From: Acanthosepion esculentum
Lineage: Eukaryota; Mollusca; Cephalopoda; Sepiida; Sepiidae
Direction: 5' to 3'
NCBI GenBank assembly: GCA_964036315.1
Contig: OZ038517.1
Span: 53,378,288-53,442,287, forward strand
DNA length: 64,000 nucleotides
Under the pieces are notes generated by a model, which did not search any database, was not told the origin of the DNA, and saw only the letters and a list, made by a program, of their open reading frames with translations. Numbering within the stretch: the first letter of the stretch is position 1; each line of letters begins with the position of its first letter. The position numbers and the translations under genes are program-made. Below, in pieces: positions 31,420 through 42,642 of the stretch.

Positions 31420-31480
31420 AAAACCAAGGAAACTGACAAGCTCAAGAAATCCAACGACCTCTGGATTGAAATAGCCGAAT
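31420..31480 (+). pseudogene. Small LINE C-terminal fragment
   Basis: ETDKLKKSNDLWIEIAEF matches the phrase DKLKKSRLLD at 38590 and the LEVEISKRWHL segment at 39880; it seems to be the tail of another LINE family. Confidence 0.4.
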
Positions 31481-31752
31481 TTAGGTAGTAATGGCACAAG
31501 TGGGAAAGTAGGAAAAAATGTCACAAAGCAAAAACCTACGGGAAAAAATGAAATGCACACGTTATCTATTTAGAAAATTAAAAAGAAAATTATATCTACA
31601 TTTAAAAGCAGAAAATTTAATCTGAAATCTTATGTTGTGACCAAGGCCGCTTAACACCTGATCCAAATCTTTCCTTCCTTCAGTGTAGTCACGGCAACAT
31701 TTTTTTTCCTCTTTGTGGATGCAATAGCTGCATAATCAGGAGCGTAGTTATA

Positions 31753-32305
31753 CAGTGTAACCCGGATATAAGAGAAACCCGGATATAAGAGAGATTTTTT
31801 TCTGGTCCCAAATTAGAGCCTGTGTTAATGTATATACAGTGTAACCCGGATATAAGAGAAACCCGGATATAAGAGAGATTTTTATGGTCCCAAATTAGAG
31901 CCTGTGTTAATAAAACAAAATAGACCAAACCCCGATATTTTTATTTTTTATTTTAAGCATATCACCCCAAGCAAGGCTGGAAGCCACTAGTACACAGGGG
32001 GTTACAGAAGGTTTGGAGGAAGAGCAGATAGGAGTGGTAAAGGAGAGGATGTGGAGAAAGATAGTGGATCGATCAAGGCTAGGGGGTTACAGAAGATTTG
32101 GAGCGAGAGCAGATAGGAATGAAAGGTGAAAGGATGTGGAGAAGGGAAGTGGATAGATCAAGGCAGCTGGAGATGTCGATTGACGTTACACTAAAATAGT
32201 TGGAGATTGTATTTGTCAGGGAAACAGGATATATATAAGATAAACCCTGATATAAGAGACTTCTTATCCGGTCCCGACAACTCTCTTATATCCGGGTTAC
32301 ACTGT
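31753..32305. mobile_element. CAGTGTAACCCGG MITEs, tandem and interrupted
   Basis: Two left ends in series (31753 and about 31838) each read CAGTGTAACCCGGATATAAG and GGTCCCAAATTAGAGCCTGT. The right end, TCTCTTATATCCGGGTTACA, closes at 32305 with TA outside. Between them, 31940-32229 is a - strand LINE 3' fragment (CACCCCAAGCAAGGCTGGAA), apparently inserted into the MITE. Confidence 0.82.
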
Positions 32306-32720
32306 AGTTTTTAGCTAGTACCGGATCAGTCATATCATGGCTGGTGAGCATGGTACCTTTACAAAAAGATGTTCTCTTATCTCCATCTAATAATAGTTGA
32401 TCTTGCAATCTGTTTTGTATACATGTATCCTTGGAAGCAAATCTTTTCTTTCCCTTTATTACTTGCTCTAACTTCCTTGATGGGGTTGTGATAGAGCCAT
32501 TAATGACAACTGAACCAGGAGTCAACTGGCATCTGTTACCGGTTCGATATTTATATTTTTTCAGAATTTACTAAATAGATAACGTGTGCGTTCATTTTTT
32601 TTAAGCCTACACCTGCGTACTTTTGTCATTACACCCTTTATGACTGAGGTCACGTTTATGATTTGATCACATATCGTTTTATTGAGAAAATCGAAATAAA
32701 GCTTAGTATCCCACCATATA

Positions 32721-32805
32721 CAGTGTAACCCGGATATAAGAGAGTTGTCGGGACCGGAGAAGAAGTGTCTTATGTTCGGGTTTCTCTTATATCCGGGTTA
32801 CACTG
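32721..32805. mobile_element. Short CAGTGTAACCCGG MITE, 85 bp
   Basis: Complete small copy: CAGTGTAACCCGGATATAAG at 32721, complement ending at 32805, TA on both sides. It is almost all inverted repeat with a short loop (GTCGGGACCGGAGAAGAAG). Confidence 0.92.
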
Positions 32806-32879
32806 TAGTTTCATCTATGCATCTAACGTTTGTCAAAAAGCATTAAAAAGTAGAAACCTCAAAAGAAAGATAGGATTCC

Positions 32880-33900
32880 TGCAACATAAAAAACGGCGGC
32901 CATATTTAAGTAATTTGGGCTGTTGAATTATATTTTCTCGGATTTTCCTCTGTGTAGCTAACTCTATTGTCGAATTTCAGAAAGAAAACGTAAAAATATG
33001 CATAGAAAGTGGCCCGTACCATAAAAATGGCGACCATATTTAAATAATTTTTGCTATTGCATTATTTTTTTCTCGCACATGAGTAATCTAATATTGTCAT
33101 CTACGCAGCTAATCTATTGTCGAATGTCAGAAAGAACAACCAAAGAATGCTAAAGCGTAAATATACTGGAAGTGCTCTAAATTATGCTATTTCCACCAAA
33201 TAGTATAAATATACAACGTGTTTTTTTTTTGTGTGTGTTTTTCAGATATCTTTATTCTTGAAAGAAAAGTTGTCACGATTTGGTATATTTTTGAACAACC
33301 GCAAATGAAGAATGAAATGAAAAGGGTTAATTTACTCTATGAATAATAATAACAGCAACAATAACTCCCGCAAAGAGAATCGGTGGAAACAAACCATCAC
33401 AAATTGTACATAATAAGGCTACCATCCTCTGGTACCAACGCGTTTAGACTGAGAAGGAAACTCAAGCAAATCGATAAATGTGAAAAATTATGTCGTCATC
33501 AAAAATGGCGGCCATCTTTAAGTAATTTTTGCTGTTGAATTATATGTTCTCGTACATGAGTAATCTCGGATTTTCATCTATTGTCGAATGTCAAAAAGAA
33601 TTCTGCTTTTAAAATCATTAAATGTGTTGACTACTGCCTATGCAACTAACTCTATTATCGAATGTCGGAAAGAATTAAAAGTAAAAATCACCCAAAGGAA
33701 TCTAATACGCTTTGTACCATAAAAAATGGCGGTCATATTTAACCAATTTTTACTATTGAATTTCTTATATTTTCTACATGAGTAATCTATGATTTTTATC
33801 TAGAAAACCAAATCTATTGTCGAATGTCAAATAGAATTCTTCTTTTAAAATCTGTAAGGGTGTTGCTGATATTGCTTCTAGCTAAACTAAAAGCAGTGGC
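32880..33900 (+). repeat. Diverged tandem repeat with AATGGCGGCCATATTT
   Basis: Units with CATAAAAAATGGCGGCCAT, ATTTAAGTAATTTT, GCTATTGAATTATATTTTCT, ACATGAGTAATC and ATTGTCGAATGTCAGAAAGA recur at about 32890, 33025, 33500 and 33720; further copies are at 34615 and 39210. 33170-33350 is also duplicated at 39355-39540. No coding potential. Confidence 0.82.
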
Positions 33901-33926
33901 AATTAAAATTGTCACATGTAAATGAC

Positions 33927-34197
33927 CAATGGCGGACTGGGTCGAAAATTTCTATCGGGAAAACTTGTAAAATGGCCCAGTCAACAGGACCCCCTTAATC
34001 CCAAAACGTACTAAAAAGAATTAAATAAAAGTAAAGGTTTTTTTTAGGCAAATGGAATGTTAAATCCTCCCAGCATCTACGCAATATTTTTCTTTTCTTT
34101 TAGTTTTTGCTTTTTTCAATTATTTCTAAAGTGATGAACCATCACTTTAGAAATAATTGAAAATTTCCCGGTATCCCGGTGGGCCCGTTCGCCATTG
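33927..34197. mobile_element. hAT-type MITE with perfect 8-bp target duplication
   Basis: 271-bp element starting CAATGGCGGACTGGG and ending CCCGTTCGCCATTG, flanked on both sides by TAAATGAC (33919-33926 and 34198-34205), the 8-bp duplication typical of hAT transposons. It contains an internal perfect palindrome at 34113-34163. No reading frame; it relies on a transposase elsewhere. Confidence 0.92.
34113..34163. repeat. Perfect palindrome, 24-bp arms, 3-base loop
   Basis: TTTTCAATTATTTCTAAAGT then GATG, loop AAC, followed by the exact complement. It lies inside the hAT-type MITE and would form a very stable cruciform or RNA hairpin. Confidence 0.95.
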
Positions 34198-34499
34198 TAA
34201 ATGACGAATAGTCATTCTTTGCAGAGGTAAAAAGGAAATGGAATGAGTTGAATGAACGTATCTTTACACAGAGATATCTTCTTGTTATTTTTATACAAAA
34301 TAATAAAAGATTACCAGAAAGAGAAAATATATATTAGTGTGTCCACATCTAAAAAAAAAAAAAAAGCTGTTAAGAAATGTGTGCGTCTGTTCATGCGTGA
34401 TACGCACGTGTGTGTAAAACTTCAGTTGTCCGAGGGAAAAATGGTATCCTTAGCAGGGACAAATCCTGTGTCGGTGTTGCTGCCTACCGCATGTTAGGA

Positions 34500-35077
34500 G
34501 GGGAAAAAAACAAAGAAAAAATATGCTCGTTCTGAAAAGCTCCACCTAACGGCAGACTAGGTGGCGATAATCCACATAAAACTAAAATTACTCAAAGAAA
34601 GCTATCGTCGAAAAGGAAGGCCATATTTAAGTAATTTTACAATTGCGTTGGTTCTATTGTCTTCATAAGTAATCTAGAATGTTTATCTATACAACTTATT
34701 TTTGCACATCAGAAAGAATTATGCTTTTTAAATCATTAAAAGTAAAATTGTGCACAGACCACTGAATCGTAACATAAGAAATAAAAATATAAATTAGATA
34801 TTTCGTTGTTAACACGTGTCATATTTACTTTATGGTATCAAGTAATGCCTCCTGTTATAACGATGACATATGTTATTATTAAGTAAGGTAAGCCAGGCTG
34901 CACAATCGATAAATATCAAAATTGTTTAAATGTCAAGGGATGCCAATAAACGAGACGTATTTTACCGGGATACCATTTTGTAGGACGCAATTGTCTGCTC
35001 ATCAAAATGCATGAATGACACATATCAGATTTAATATTAGTTTCAAACTGTTAGCCTCAAAAAGAGCAATCAATATA
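34500..35077. other. No gene seen
   Basis: AT-rich sequence with one more diverged copy of the AATGGCGGCC-type repeat near 34615. No exon or RNA gene recognised. Confidence 0.4.
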
Positions 35078-35224
35078 GGGTGTCTCAAAAATGTATAAAT
35101 GCTTTTACAGTGTATAGCTCAAGTCAACTGGCTTTCTTTTCAGATTTGCTGTTAGTATTATTAATGTCATTCAGCCTAATCTTTGAACAAAGAAAGTTCA
35201 CCCTGAAATGTTACTGGACGAAAA

Positions 35225-35485
35225 TGCAGTTGAAGTTCAAAGGACGGTATCGAAGAAAGTTTCATTCAGATCCATCCACGCGGATTAGAGTCTCATGAAT
35301 TAGAAATAAGTTTGAAGCTGATGGTATTGTACACAATGTGCACAAGGTCCGTTCTGGGAGACCATGGATATCAACCACGCCCTGCGAAGCAAGAAAGGGT
35401 GATAGAAAGTTTTCACAGAAGTTCAAGAAACCTATCGAAATGTTGACGACTGCTTGGGATTGCATTGCGTGGCGTTGTCAGCAAA
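35225..35485 (+). pseudogene. Transposase N-terminus, DUF4817-like helix-turn-helix
   Basis: Reads KFKGRYRRKFHSDPSTRIRV, a stop, IRNKFEADGIVHNVHKVRSG, RPWISTTPCEARKGDRKF, KPIEMLTTAWDCIAW. The arrangement (F.....RRFHS.P.TR..I.RI..KFE..GTV.......GRP) is the DUF4817-type DNA-binding domain found in many invertebrate transposases. The protein stops before any catalytic domain. Confidence 0.75.
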
Positions 35486-35559
35486 GGCTGGATAATAATG
35501 ATTAGTTTGTTTTATGGCATATCAACCACAATGGGTTATTTAATGTTGACAAGCTTTTT

Positions 35560-35890
35560 GCTGGTAGTATTTTTTTTCCTTCAAAAATGTATTGCTGATA
35601 ATATTTTTTCTTCAAAAATGTATCTCTGGTAATATTTTTTTACAAAGTATTTCTGGTATTAAAACCTATTTTTACACTTTCATAGTGACATCAGTTTGTG
35701 CGGTAACTATTTGCCCATAGTTGGGACCCTAACAGGTGCTACCACCCTGGGTTAGGGTGGACCTGGGAACACCAGCAATTAAGAGGTGGTTCCACGCTCC
35801 TCAAAACCTCCTGATCAGAGGCCTTGCTGTTGGACGTAGTTTATCGTCTTACCCAGGACGCGGATGTAGTTTATCGTCATACCTAGGACG
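35560..35890 (+). repeat. GCTGGTAATATTTTT repeat plus associated element
   Basis: 35560-35665 has three ~35-base units of ATTGCTGGTAATATTTTTT with AAAAATGTAT. It is followed by 35700-35890: AACTATTTGCCCATAG, CTAACAGGTGCTACCACC, CCTGATCAGAGGCCTTGCTG, GTAGTTTATCGTCATACC. The same pair of modules occurs at 55090-55330. Confidence 0.85.
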
Positions 35891-36289
35891 AGGATCATAA
35901 TGGACATCAATTTGAAAATATGGGATGACAAAATCTTAAGAGCATGTATTTATAATAAACAATGTCTTCATATGCATTATTTAAATTAGTTGGTTCTAGT
36001 TGTTTGAATTATTTCTTGAAAAAGCTTCAAAAATGCGTATACGTTTTTGAGACACCCTATGGGCAGCAGTCCTTCTTTTATACATGGCTAGTTGAATATA
36101 ACAGATAAGGAAAATTTTGTAAATTTTTTTCTTAAATTCAGTTTTTCTTGTGTCCTTATGAAAGCGAAGATTGTGTAGAAACTGTCTATAGTGATTATTG
36201 TCCCAAGAGCTTTTGGCTAGTATCATTTTTAAGTTGGGATTAATCTTTCGTTATTAATATATTTTGTGTGAGAGTAGTAGTAATTTTTT

Positions 36290-36850
36290 TACTTTTTTCA
36301 CCCCCAAGCAAGGCGATAATGCCACTAAGAAGCAAGGGGTTACTGAGAGTGAAAGAAAGTGGGAAGACTCTAGTGAGGAGAAAGGACAATAAAAGAACGC
36401 GATTCAAAAAGACAGTTGATGGAGATTGATGTTGCATTTAAATTTTTGAAGGTGGCGGGAAAGCATGAAACCGGAAGAGAGATCTAAAGGTGAGAAGTAC
36501 GAGAGAAGAAACTATTAGAATAGAACTTACGGTTACATCGAGTTACTACAGACCTAGTAGTACGCTTAAAAAAATCACGCGGTCGGAGTATCAGCGGTAA
36601 TAGCTCACTAGAATCATTCCCATTGAAATATGAATGTGGCGGGAAAGTAACTGAAATCGAAATGCCACGTGAGGGCCGATAACATTAAAGAGCCTTCTTT
36701 GGATTTTATCGAGGATCACGGGAAACATAGCAGCAAACCAAATATGGCCGCAATATTCGGTGCACGCACGGGATTTATAAACCAGAAGGATTCTATTGAG
36801 AAGAATTGGAAAGAGGGGAAAAGACACTACTTGGTTTCAGCGAGTAAATG
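36290..36850 (-). pseudogene. Jockey/CR1-like LINE, C-terminal part
   Basis: On the - strand: VYKSRACTEYCGHIWFAAMF, PVILDKIQRRLFNVIGPHVA, FRFQLLSRH at 36650-36790, then decayed sequence and the 3' end with CTTGCTTGGGGGTG. The EYCGHIW and LDKIQRR motifs fix the family. Frameshifts separate the blocks. Confidence 0.83.
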
Positions 36851-36894
36851 AAAGAAAGAGAAAAGGGAAAAAAAGAAGGGAAGATAGAAGTATC

Positions 36895-37510
36895 TAACGT
36901 CTGTTTCAGTGAAATGGAAAAAATTGTCAATTTAAAATCTTTTCATTTGTACGTATTGTCGTAGAATTCGCCATGAACTTATTCAATCCTTAACTCGAGA
37001 GTTAAGATTAGTCAGAAATTTAAAATAGGAAAACCGTGAAATTTGCACGGGTTAAAACTGGTGAATAGAAATTACATTACTTACAATGAAACTGTCATTA
37101 TCTATGCGTCCCTATACAACTAATATCTTTTATGTGGCATGTCCTTTCAGCACGTGCCCGATCATGGCTCTCCACAACTTCCTGACCTTTGTAGCTCTTA
37201 GCAATATTTGTCATTTTGCTATCTCTCCTAATCCCCGTTCTGTCATCCATTTACATAAGTTCGTTCTTCCCTCTGCCTTGTTTCTTCAGTACGTGCCCGA
37301 TCATGGTTGTCAACAACTTCCTGACCCTTCTAGTTCTTAGTAATATTCAACGATGGGATAGCGGGATTTCTATGGATATTTTATTTTTGTAGAACTCGCC
37401 AAGTGCTTATTCAATCATTAACTTAAGAATTAAGATTCATCAGAAAATTCAAATCGGAAAACCATGAAATCTGAAAGGGTTAAAACTAGTCTAAGTAATT
37501 TTACTATTGA
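36895..37510. repeat. Direct duplication flanking a reverse LINE tail
   Basis: 36955-37075 (TTGTAGAATTCGCCA..., TTATTCAATC, GAGTTAAGATTAGTCAGAAA, GGGTTAAAAC) is repeated at 37385-37500. Between them, 37130-37340 holds two reverse copies of the RTE LINE tail (CATGGCTCTCCACAACTTCC, TGACC(T/C)TT(G/C)TAG). Confidence 0.8.
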
Positions 37511-37539
37511 ATTTATTATAATTTCTTCATGTGTAAATT

Positions 37540-38400
37540 CCTCATCTGGAAGCGGCTGTGCACGCCTTCTACCATTTTCTTCGGGTACGCCTCCTATTGA
37601 CGGCTCGTATCGCTCCCAAAAAGCTCGTGCTCATTGATCATGCATACGCGTGTGTGACAATGTGTCGCCGCCGTATTCTGGAGTGAAACGGATGGTGTTT
37701 CTGTCGCTGCTAGCCACGGAAGGAGGAAATCTTGCGATGTGGACGCTATTCTCATCAGGATCTAGTCAGATTCTGTGAGCATCATCTCAGGATGAAGATC
37801 AGATCTGATAGATTTTAGCGAAAGGTGGGTGACAGCGGCAAGCTTGGTTCGCGAGAACGGTGCCAGCCTTGGTTTTCTTTTTTAAGTCTCCCTAAATCAC
37901 ATCGAGGCGGTTTCCTGTGGATTCCTCCCCTGGTTAGGATAGACCCTTCTTGTGTACCTAGTTAATGTAAGTGTTCCTGGCCTATTCTTGGCTTCTTCTT
38001 TGGTTATGATCCAAGTCGAGATTCACAACCTTCCCAGTTTGTTTTTCGCCCCTATTTTGATTTCGACTGGGTCAGTTTATTTTCCTTTTGTCCATATTTA
38101 TTTTATTTTGCCCTCTCCCTTAGCGAGAGAGCCTCTTGATTTTGTCTGTAGACAGAATACAGCGGTCTCTCATTTCTTTGGGGTTTGGACGAGTCCAACT
38201 AACATCATTTATTTTTAGTTTGTGTGTTTTGTTATATTTTAGTTTGGTTTCGGGTTCATTCTCTCCCGACTCATTGCTCAATAAATTTTTATATATAGTT
38301 TTATATTCAAGAATTGTTATGTCATAGTGCGATTTTTGTAGGCATTGTAGTATATGGAGGAGTGAATGATGACCCACGGGTTTTTGTGGTGCTTGTGCAA
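37540..38400. other. GC-richer unassigned region
   Basis: Locally higher GC with CpG-containing stretches (GTGTCGCCGCCGTATTCTGG, AAGCTTGGTTCGCGAGAACG). No coding exon with splice sites, no tRNA or SINE promoter seen. It may belong to an LTR or LINE 5' region. Confidence 0.35.
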
Positions 38401-38720
38401 ATTGTAACGAATGAATGGGTCATGAATCGGATTAGTTAGGTATAAGATAATGTTGACCAACCTCAACCCATCCCCACTTTTTGGCTTTGTGCTACAATTG
38501 CTGTATATTCACGCAATAAACCTCGAGTAAATTCCTCATCATTGACGTGTCTGTTCTTGGTGACTATAATAGCAAAGCCAAAGTAATTGACAAACTCAAG
38601 AAATCCAGACTTCTGGACAGACGTTGCCAGAATGTCTGACGTTCAGGTCACTGCTGTCCCAGTTGTCATTGGGAACGTTGGCGTCTATACCAATGAACTT
38701 AAAAATCCTACATTGAGAAA
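38400..38720 (+). repeat. LINE 3' end joined to another LINE tail
   Basis: CCCCACTTTTTGGC, TTTGTGCTACAATTGC and AATAAACCTCGAGTAAATTC resemble the LINE 3' end at 8880-8960. It is followed by DKLKKSRLLDRRCQ and VTAVPVVIGNVGVYTNEL, the C-terminal VPVVIGALG-type segment of a different LINE group. Confidence 0.55.
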
Positions 38721-39149
38721 ATCAGAATAAAGTATCCCACCATATTGCTGCATCTATAAAACACTATTGTCGTACACTACACTTCAAAAGTTTGAAGCCA
38801 CCCACAAAATTAGCATGGGATGAACTTGACAGAAGAGTGAAAATAAAAAAAAAAGAATGAAAAAGCACTTAGAGTCATTGAAAACATTGGAATCAATTAT
38901 CAAACTTATACTTTGAGAAACTTTTGTAATAAATGCCAAAAATTTGTGCTGCAGACTAAAGGAGGATATTTTGACGAGAGCAAAATTTAATCATAAAATG
39001 CTTTTTTTCTTTTTCTTATAATAAGATTTCTAATGAAAAATCATGTCTCACGTTTTTTTTATATTTAAATGTTTTCTGTTATTTAAAGTACAAAACAACT
39101 ACTTTTGGGTCCAATTTAAAAAAATAGCCAGAGGTATCCTCAAACGTTT

Positions 39150-39540
39150 GCACTGTAGTGTACGTCAATCAAAAGAAATTCAAAGAAATCTAATATGCCT
39201 GTACCATAAAAAAATGGCGCACATATTTTAAAGTAATTTTTGCTATTGAATTTATATTTTCTCGTATATGAGTAATCCCGGATTTTCATCTATGCAGTTA
39301 ACTTTACTGTCGCATGTCAGAAAGAATTAAAAATAAAAACACTCAAAGAAAGCTAACGCGGAAATATATTGAAAGCGCTCTAACTGGTGCAATTTCCAAC
39401 AGGTCGTTTGATTATTGTTTCTTTTTTCGTTCTTGTGGGCGTTTTGTTTTTCAGATATCTTTATTCTTGAGAGAAAAGCTTCTTTCGTGATTTCGTATAT
39501 TGCTGAGCGACCACAAAACGTCAAAGAATTGAAATGAAAT
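39150..39540 (+). repeat. Copy of the 32.9-33.4 kb repeat
   Basis: TACCATAAAAAAATGGCGCA, ATATGAGTAATCCCGG, TCAGATATCTTTATTCTTGA and GAAATGAAATGAAAA match 33000-33350 in the same order, so a block of at least 300 bases is duplicated. Confidence 0.8.
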
Positions 39541-39879
39541 GAAAACCTAGAAGACCCTATAAATAATGTACTCCATTTTGATCGCGTGGGAAGACAAAAG
39601 ACATATCAAAGAAACGATTTAGTTTTAGTCAGAAAATGAAAGAAAGAAGGCACAATAGAAATCTTTAACGGCTATTGCAGCGAAATGGAAAATGTCGTCA
39701 ATTTCAAAGCTTTTCATTGGTTCCCTCTTACTTCTTAAATAACGACTATTATACATATTTATGATTGGTATTGCAAGATGAAGAAGAGTAGTAGTAGTAA
39801 TAATAACAGTAGTAATAATAATAGTAGTAGTAATAGTAATAATAATAACTTTGAAAATCTTAAAAAAAAACTATCAAAA

Positions 39880-40035
39880 TACAAGAACCTTGAAGTGGAA
39901 ATCTCAAAAAGGTGGCACTTGAGGACATTGTAATTGTAATTGGAGCCCTCGGATTGATTGGGAAAAGGTTCCGATAGAATCATTGAAGGGATTCCTGGTA
40001 GCCCATGCCTTAAAGAAAGACAAAATAATTGTGCA
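39880..40035 (+). pseudogene. LINE C-terminal fragment, GALG type
   Basis: KYKNLEVEISKRWHL then in the next frame VALEDIVIVIGALGLIGKRF, followed by IIEGIPGSPCL in a third. This is the IGALG...IPG tail found in some LINE families. Fragment at 41150-41310 (VEQIPGSQKYENCKKLQ) is the same kind. Confidence 0.6.
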
Positions 40036-40206
40036 CGCAAGTACAGCTCACACCTTATGGAAAGCTTTATCTATGTCAAATGTCTGTGATCTGAGGCCTT
40101 TTTTTTTTTACAAAAATGATCAGTGAAAAATATCATCAAGCCATTTTTGATCTTAGGTCTCTGGTTGAGACCCGGAAGGAAACGTGTATACAACAGAAAC
40201 CCAAGG

Positions 40207-40207
40207 A

Positions 40208-40238
<31 letters not shown>

Positions 40239-40334
40239 CTTCTTCTTCTTCTTCTTCTTCTTCTTCTTCTTCTTCTTCTTCTTCTTCTCATTATTATTAT
40301 TATTAATAATACTAATAATAATAATAAAAAAAAG
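40207..40334. repeat. (CTT)n followed by (TTA)n/(TAA)n
   Basis: About 27 uninterrupted CTT triplets (40210-40289), then ATTATTATTATTA and AATAATAATAA. On the other strand this is (GAA)n, known to form triplex structures. The poly-Leu, poly-Lys and poly-Arg frames are artefacts. Confidence 0.97.
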
Positions 40335-40443
40335 AAAAAGAAAAAAGAGAATGGGTGGGACATCGTCCATAAATTGTACATAATGATGAATTTTCCTACT
40401 TCTGCAACCTCCGCGTTCAGACGAAGTAAGTCGACCAAACATA

Positions 40444-41075
40444 CCATATTTGACGGCATATAAGGCGCATTTTTATTACTAAAAATATCTTTTAAAATTC
40501 CCCTGCATCATGTAGGTTTATAATTCGCGATAGTCAGCCGACATTAGCAACCTGGCAACTCCTCTTAGCTTAGACTTAAACATGAAGGCGCAATGGAACA
40601 CGTTGATGGCAATGCCTGATCACGATCTTACACTTACAGGAAGAATAAAAAGACCCAGCATTGCACAAGTCTGTGAATGAGTGAAGCAATCTTGGGATAA
40701 TATTAGACCAGAAATTGTTGTGAAATCTTTTAAAAAGTGTGGCATTAGCAAAGTTATCAACGGAACATAAGATGAATAAAATTTTAATGGTAACTGTACT
40801 GTTTTGCCCAATTGTAATAATTGCTTGATTTTTATTTTGTTTTCTTAGCTTTGGATATAATAAAGTTTTTATAGGATCGTGTTCTTTTTTTCCTATTATT
40901 TTTCGTTTAATTTTAATCATGGCTTGTTTAACCAAAATAATACCTCATAAATATAGCCTAGGCTGTTGTACCATTTACTAATAATTTTACTAATCACTAA
41001 TTTTTTCTTGATTTTCCTTGCTGAAATTGGGGTGCGTCTTATACACCCGTGCGTCTTATATGCCGTCAAATACAG
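40444..41075 (+). mobile_element. Tigger/pogo-like element, copy 2
   Basis: 632 bp, TA flanks, ends CCATATTTGACGGCATATAA and TATATGCCGTCAAATACAG. Co-linear with 7929-8556 for its entire length. Confidence 0.9.
40582..40775 (+). pseudogene. pogo transposase C-terminal remnant, copy 2
   Basis: KAQWNTLMAMPDHDLTLTGR, IKRPSIAQVCE, a stop, VKQSWDNIRPEIVVKSFKKC, GISKVINGT, a stop. Two stops, no frameshift. The first half is less decayed than in copy 1 and shows the GRIKRPSIAQV join that copy 1 has lost. Confidence 0.9.
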
Positions 41076-41402
41076 TAATTGTGAAAGATCACGTTGAAAA
41101 CACAGGTCTTGCAGCTCCAGCTAACAAAAACATATCTTTGGAAACGTCCGAGAAACTAATATGAAGCCAAAGACCTCGAGATATAGATATCAATTGAATA
41201 TGGCATCTAAAGACAGCATTACCTGTTGCTAATTGGGGCTTTGGGAAATTATATCAAGAAGAGGAAACAGATATGTGGAACAAATTCCTGGTAGCCAGAA
41301 ATATGAAAATTGTAAAAAACTGCAATAACACTAAAAAAACTGAATAAAACACTCACAAGATTTTCCTTTCAATGAAACATGTATAAGGATTACAGCGGAA
41401 AT

Positions 41403-41498
<96 letters not shown>

Positions 41499-41505
41499 CA
41501 TATAT

Positions 41506-41526
41506 GAAATGGATTAAATCCGACAA

Positions 41527-41584
<58 letters not shown>

Positions 41585-42068
41585 TTTTTATGTCATACGT
41601 TTCTTTACTTATTTGAGTAAATGCTCTATTTTTTTAAAAATATTAATTACACTTATCAGCCTGAATGTTTGAGAAATTTCGTAGAAAAACAGAGTATTTG
41701 CTCAAATAAGTGCAACCATGAAAAACGTATAAACAGAAATATTTTAAATATCATAATTTCATATAATATGTTGTCATTGTTTACGTTAGGCTACAAATTC
41801 AGAACAGATATGATAGATCGAAAAAATGGCGAAGGTGTGTGTTTAAAAGCGGTAATTCGTGCTTTGCTAAACTTCAGTTTCTCTGTGGATGAGCGGTCAT
41901 AGCACGTCAGGCTAAATGACAGTTCCGTATGGGACTACAGGTTCGATTTCTGTCGGAGGAGGCATATTTTCTACGAAATTTCTCGGACATTCAGGCCGGT
42001 AAATGTAATTATTACTGTTTAATTAAAGAAAACAAAAAAGTGTATCCATAAAAAAAAACGTATAAACG

Positions 42069-42070
<2 letters not shown>
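41506..42070. repeat. Class II tRNA-derived SINEs, inverted pair
   Basis: Left half is a reverse SINE tail (GAAATGGATTAAATCCGACA, split by (TA)n). The right half is a forward copy with the tRNA-like head at about 41879-41961 (TCTCTGTGGATGAGCGGTCA, ACAGGTTCGATTTCTGT, CGGAGGA) and the body ACATTCAGGCCGGTAAATGT. Confidence 0.8.
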
Positions 42071-42129
<59 letters not shown>

Positions 42130-42239
42130 AGCAAATGTGTGGATGTAGATCCGACGGTATCATGAAATTGTGGAAAAGACAAAGCAAAATCCGAATATGT
42201 GAGTTTACTGTTTTTTATTTTGTTTTTGTTTTTGTTATT

Positions 42240-42286
42240 CTGTCGACGTCAGACGTTTCGGTCAAATAGACCTTCTTCAGGACATG
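42240..42286 (-). ncRNA. Hammerhead-like ribozyme motif
   Basis: TGTC, CTGAAGA, extra A, stem II GGTC-TATTT-GACC, GAAA, stem III ACGT-CTG-ACGT, C, GACA. Compared with 227-275, stem II has changed on both sides and still pairs. Confidence 0.55.
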
Positions 42287-42447
42287 GTTAATGGAGACAT
42301 ATTTATATTAGATTTAAGTTAGATGAAGAGACGATATATACAGGACTTAAATTGTGAATTTCAGTTTTTCTGTTTCTGACCAGTCCTGTATATATCGTCT
42401 CGTCATCTAACTTAAATCTAATATAAATATGTCTCCATTACATTAAC

Positions 42448-42494
42448 CATGTCCTGAAGAAGGTCTATTTGACCGAAACGTCTGACGTCGACAG
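42448..42494 (+). ncRNA. Hammerhead-like ribozyme motif, mirror copy
   Basis: Identical core to 42240-42286 on the opposite strand, with intact stem III ACGT-CTG-ACGT and TGTC/GACA stem I. Confidence 0.55.
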
Positions 42495-42569
42495 AATAAC
42501 AAAAACAAAAACAAAATAAAAAACAGTAAACTCACATATTCGGATTTTGCTTTGTCTTTTCCACATTTT

Positions 42570-42639
<70 letters not shown>

Positions 42640-42642
<3 letters not shown>

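Larger units (their letters stand above)
35078..36057 (+). mobile_element. DNA transposon with GGGTGTCTCAAAAA ends
   Basis: 980 bp, TA at both sides, inverted ends GGGTGTCTCAAAAATGTATA and its near complement. Left half encodes a DNA-binding domain (next entry). The right half is occupied by another repeat (35560-35890) in place of the catalytic domain. Confidence 0.85.
42162..42572. repeat. Foldback element, copy 2, with paired hammerhead-like motifs
   Basis: Arms 42162-42346 and 42383-42572, near-perfect inverted repeats with a ~36-base loop and (TA)n on both outer sides. Same family as 158-553 but with different loop and arm sequence (CTAACTTAAATCTAATATAA), so the two insertions are old enough to diverge while the motif core stayed constant. 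Confidence 0.93.

Noticed and set aside
40071..40463. Frames with poly-Leu, poly-Phe, poly-Lys and poly-Arg
   Set aside because: Different readings of the (CTT)n run.
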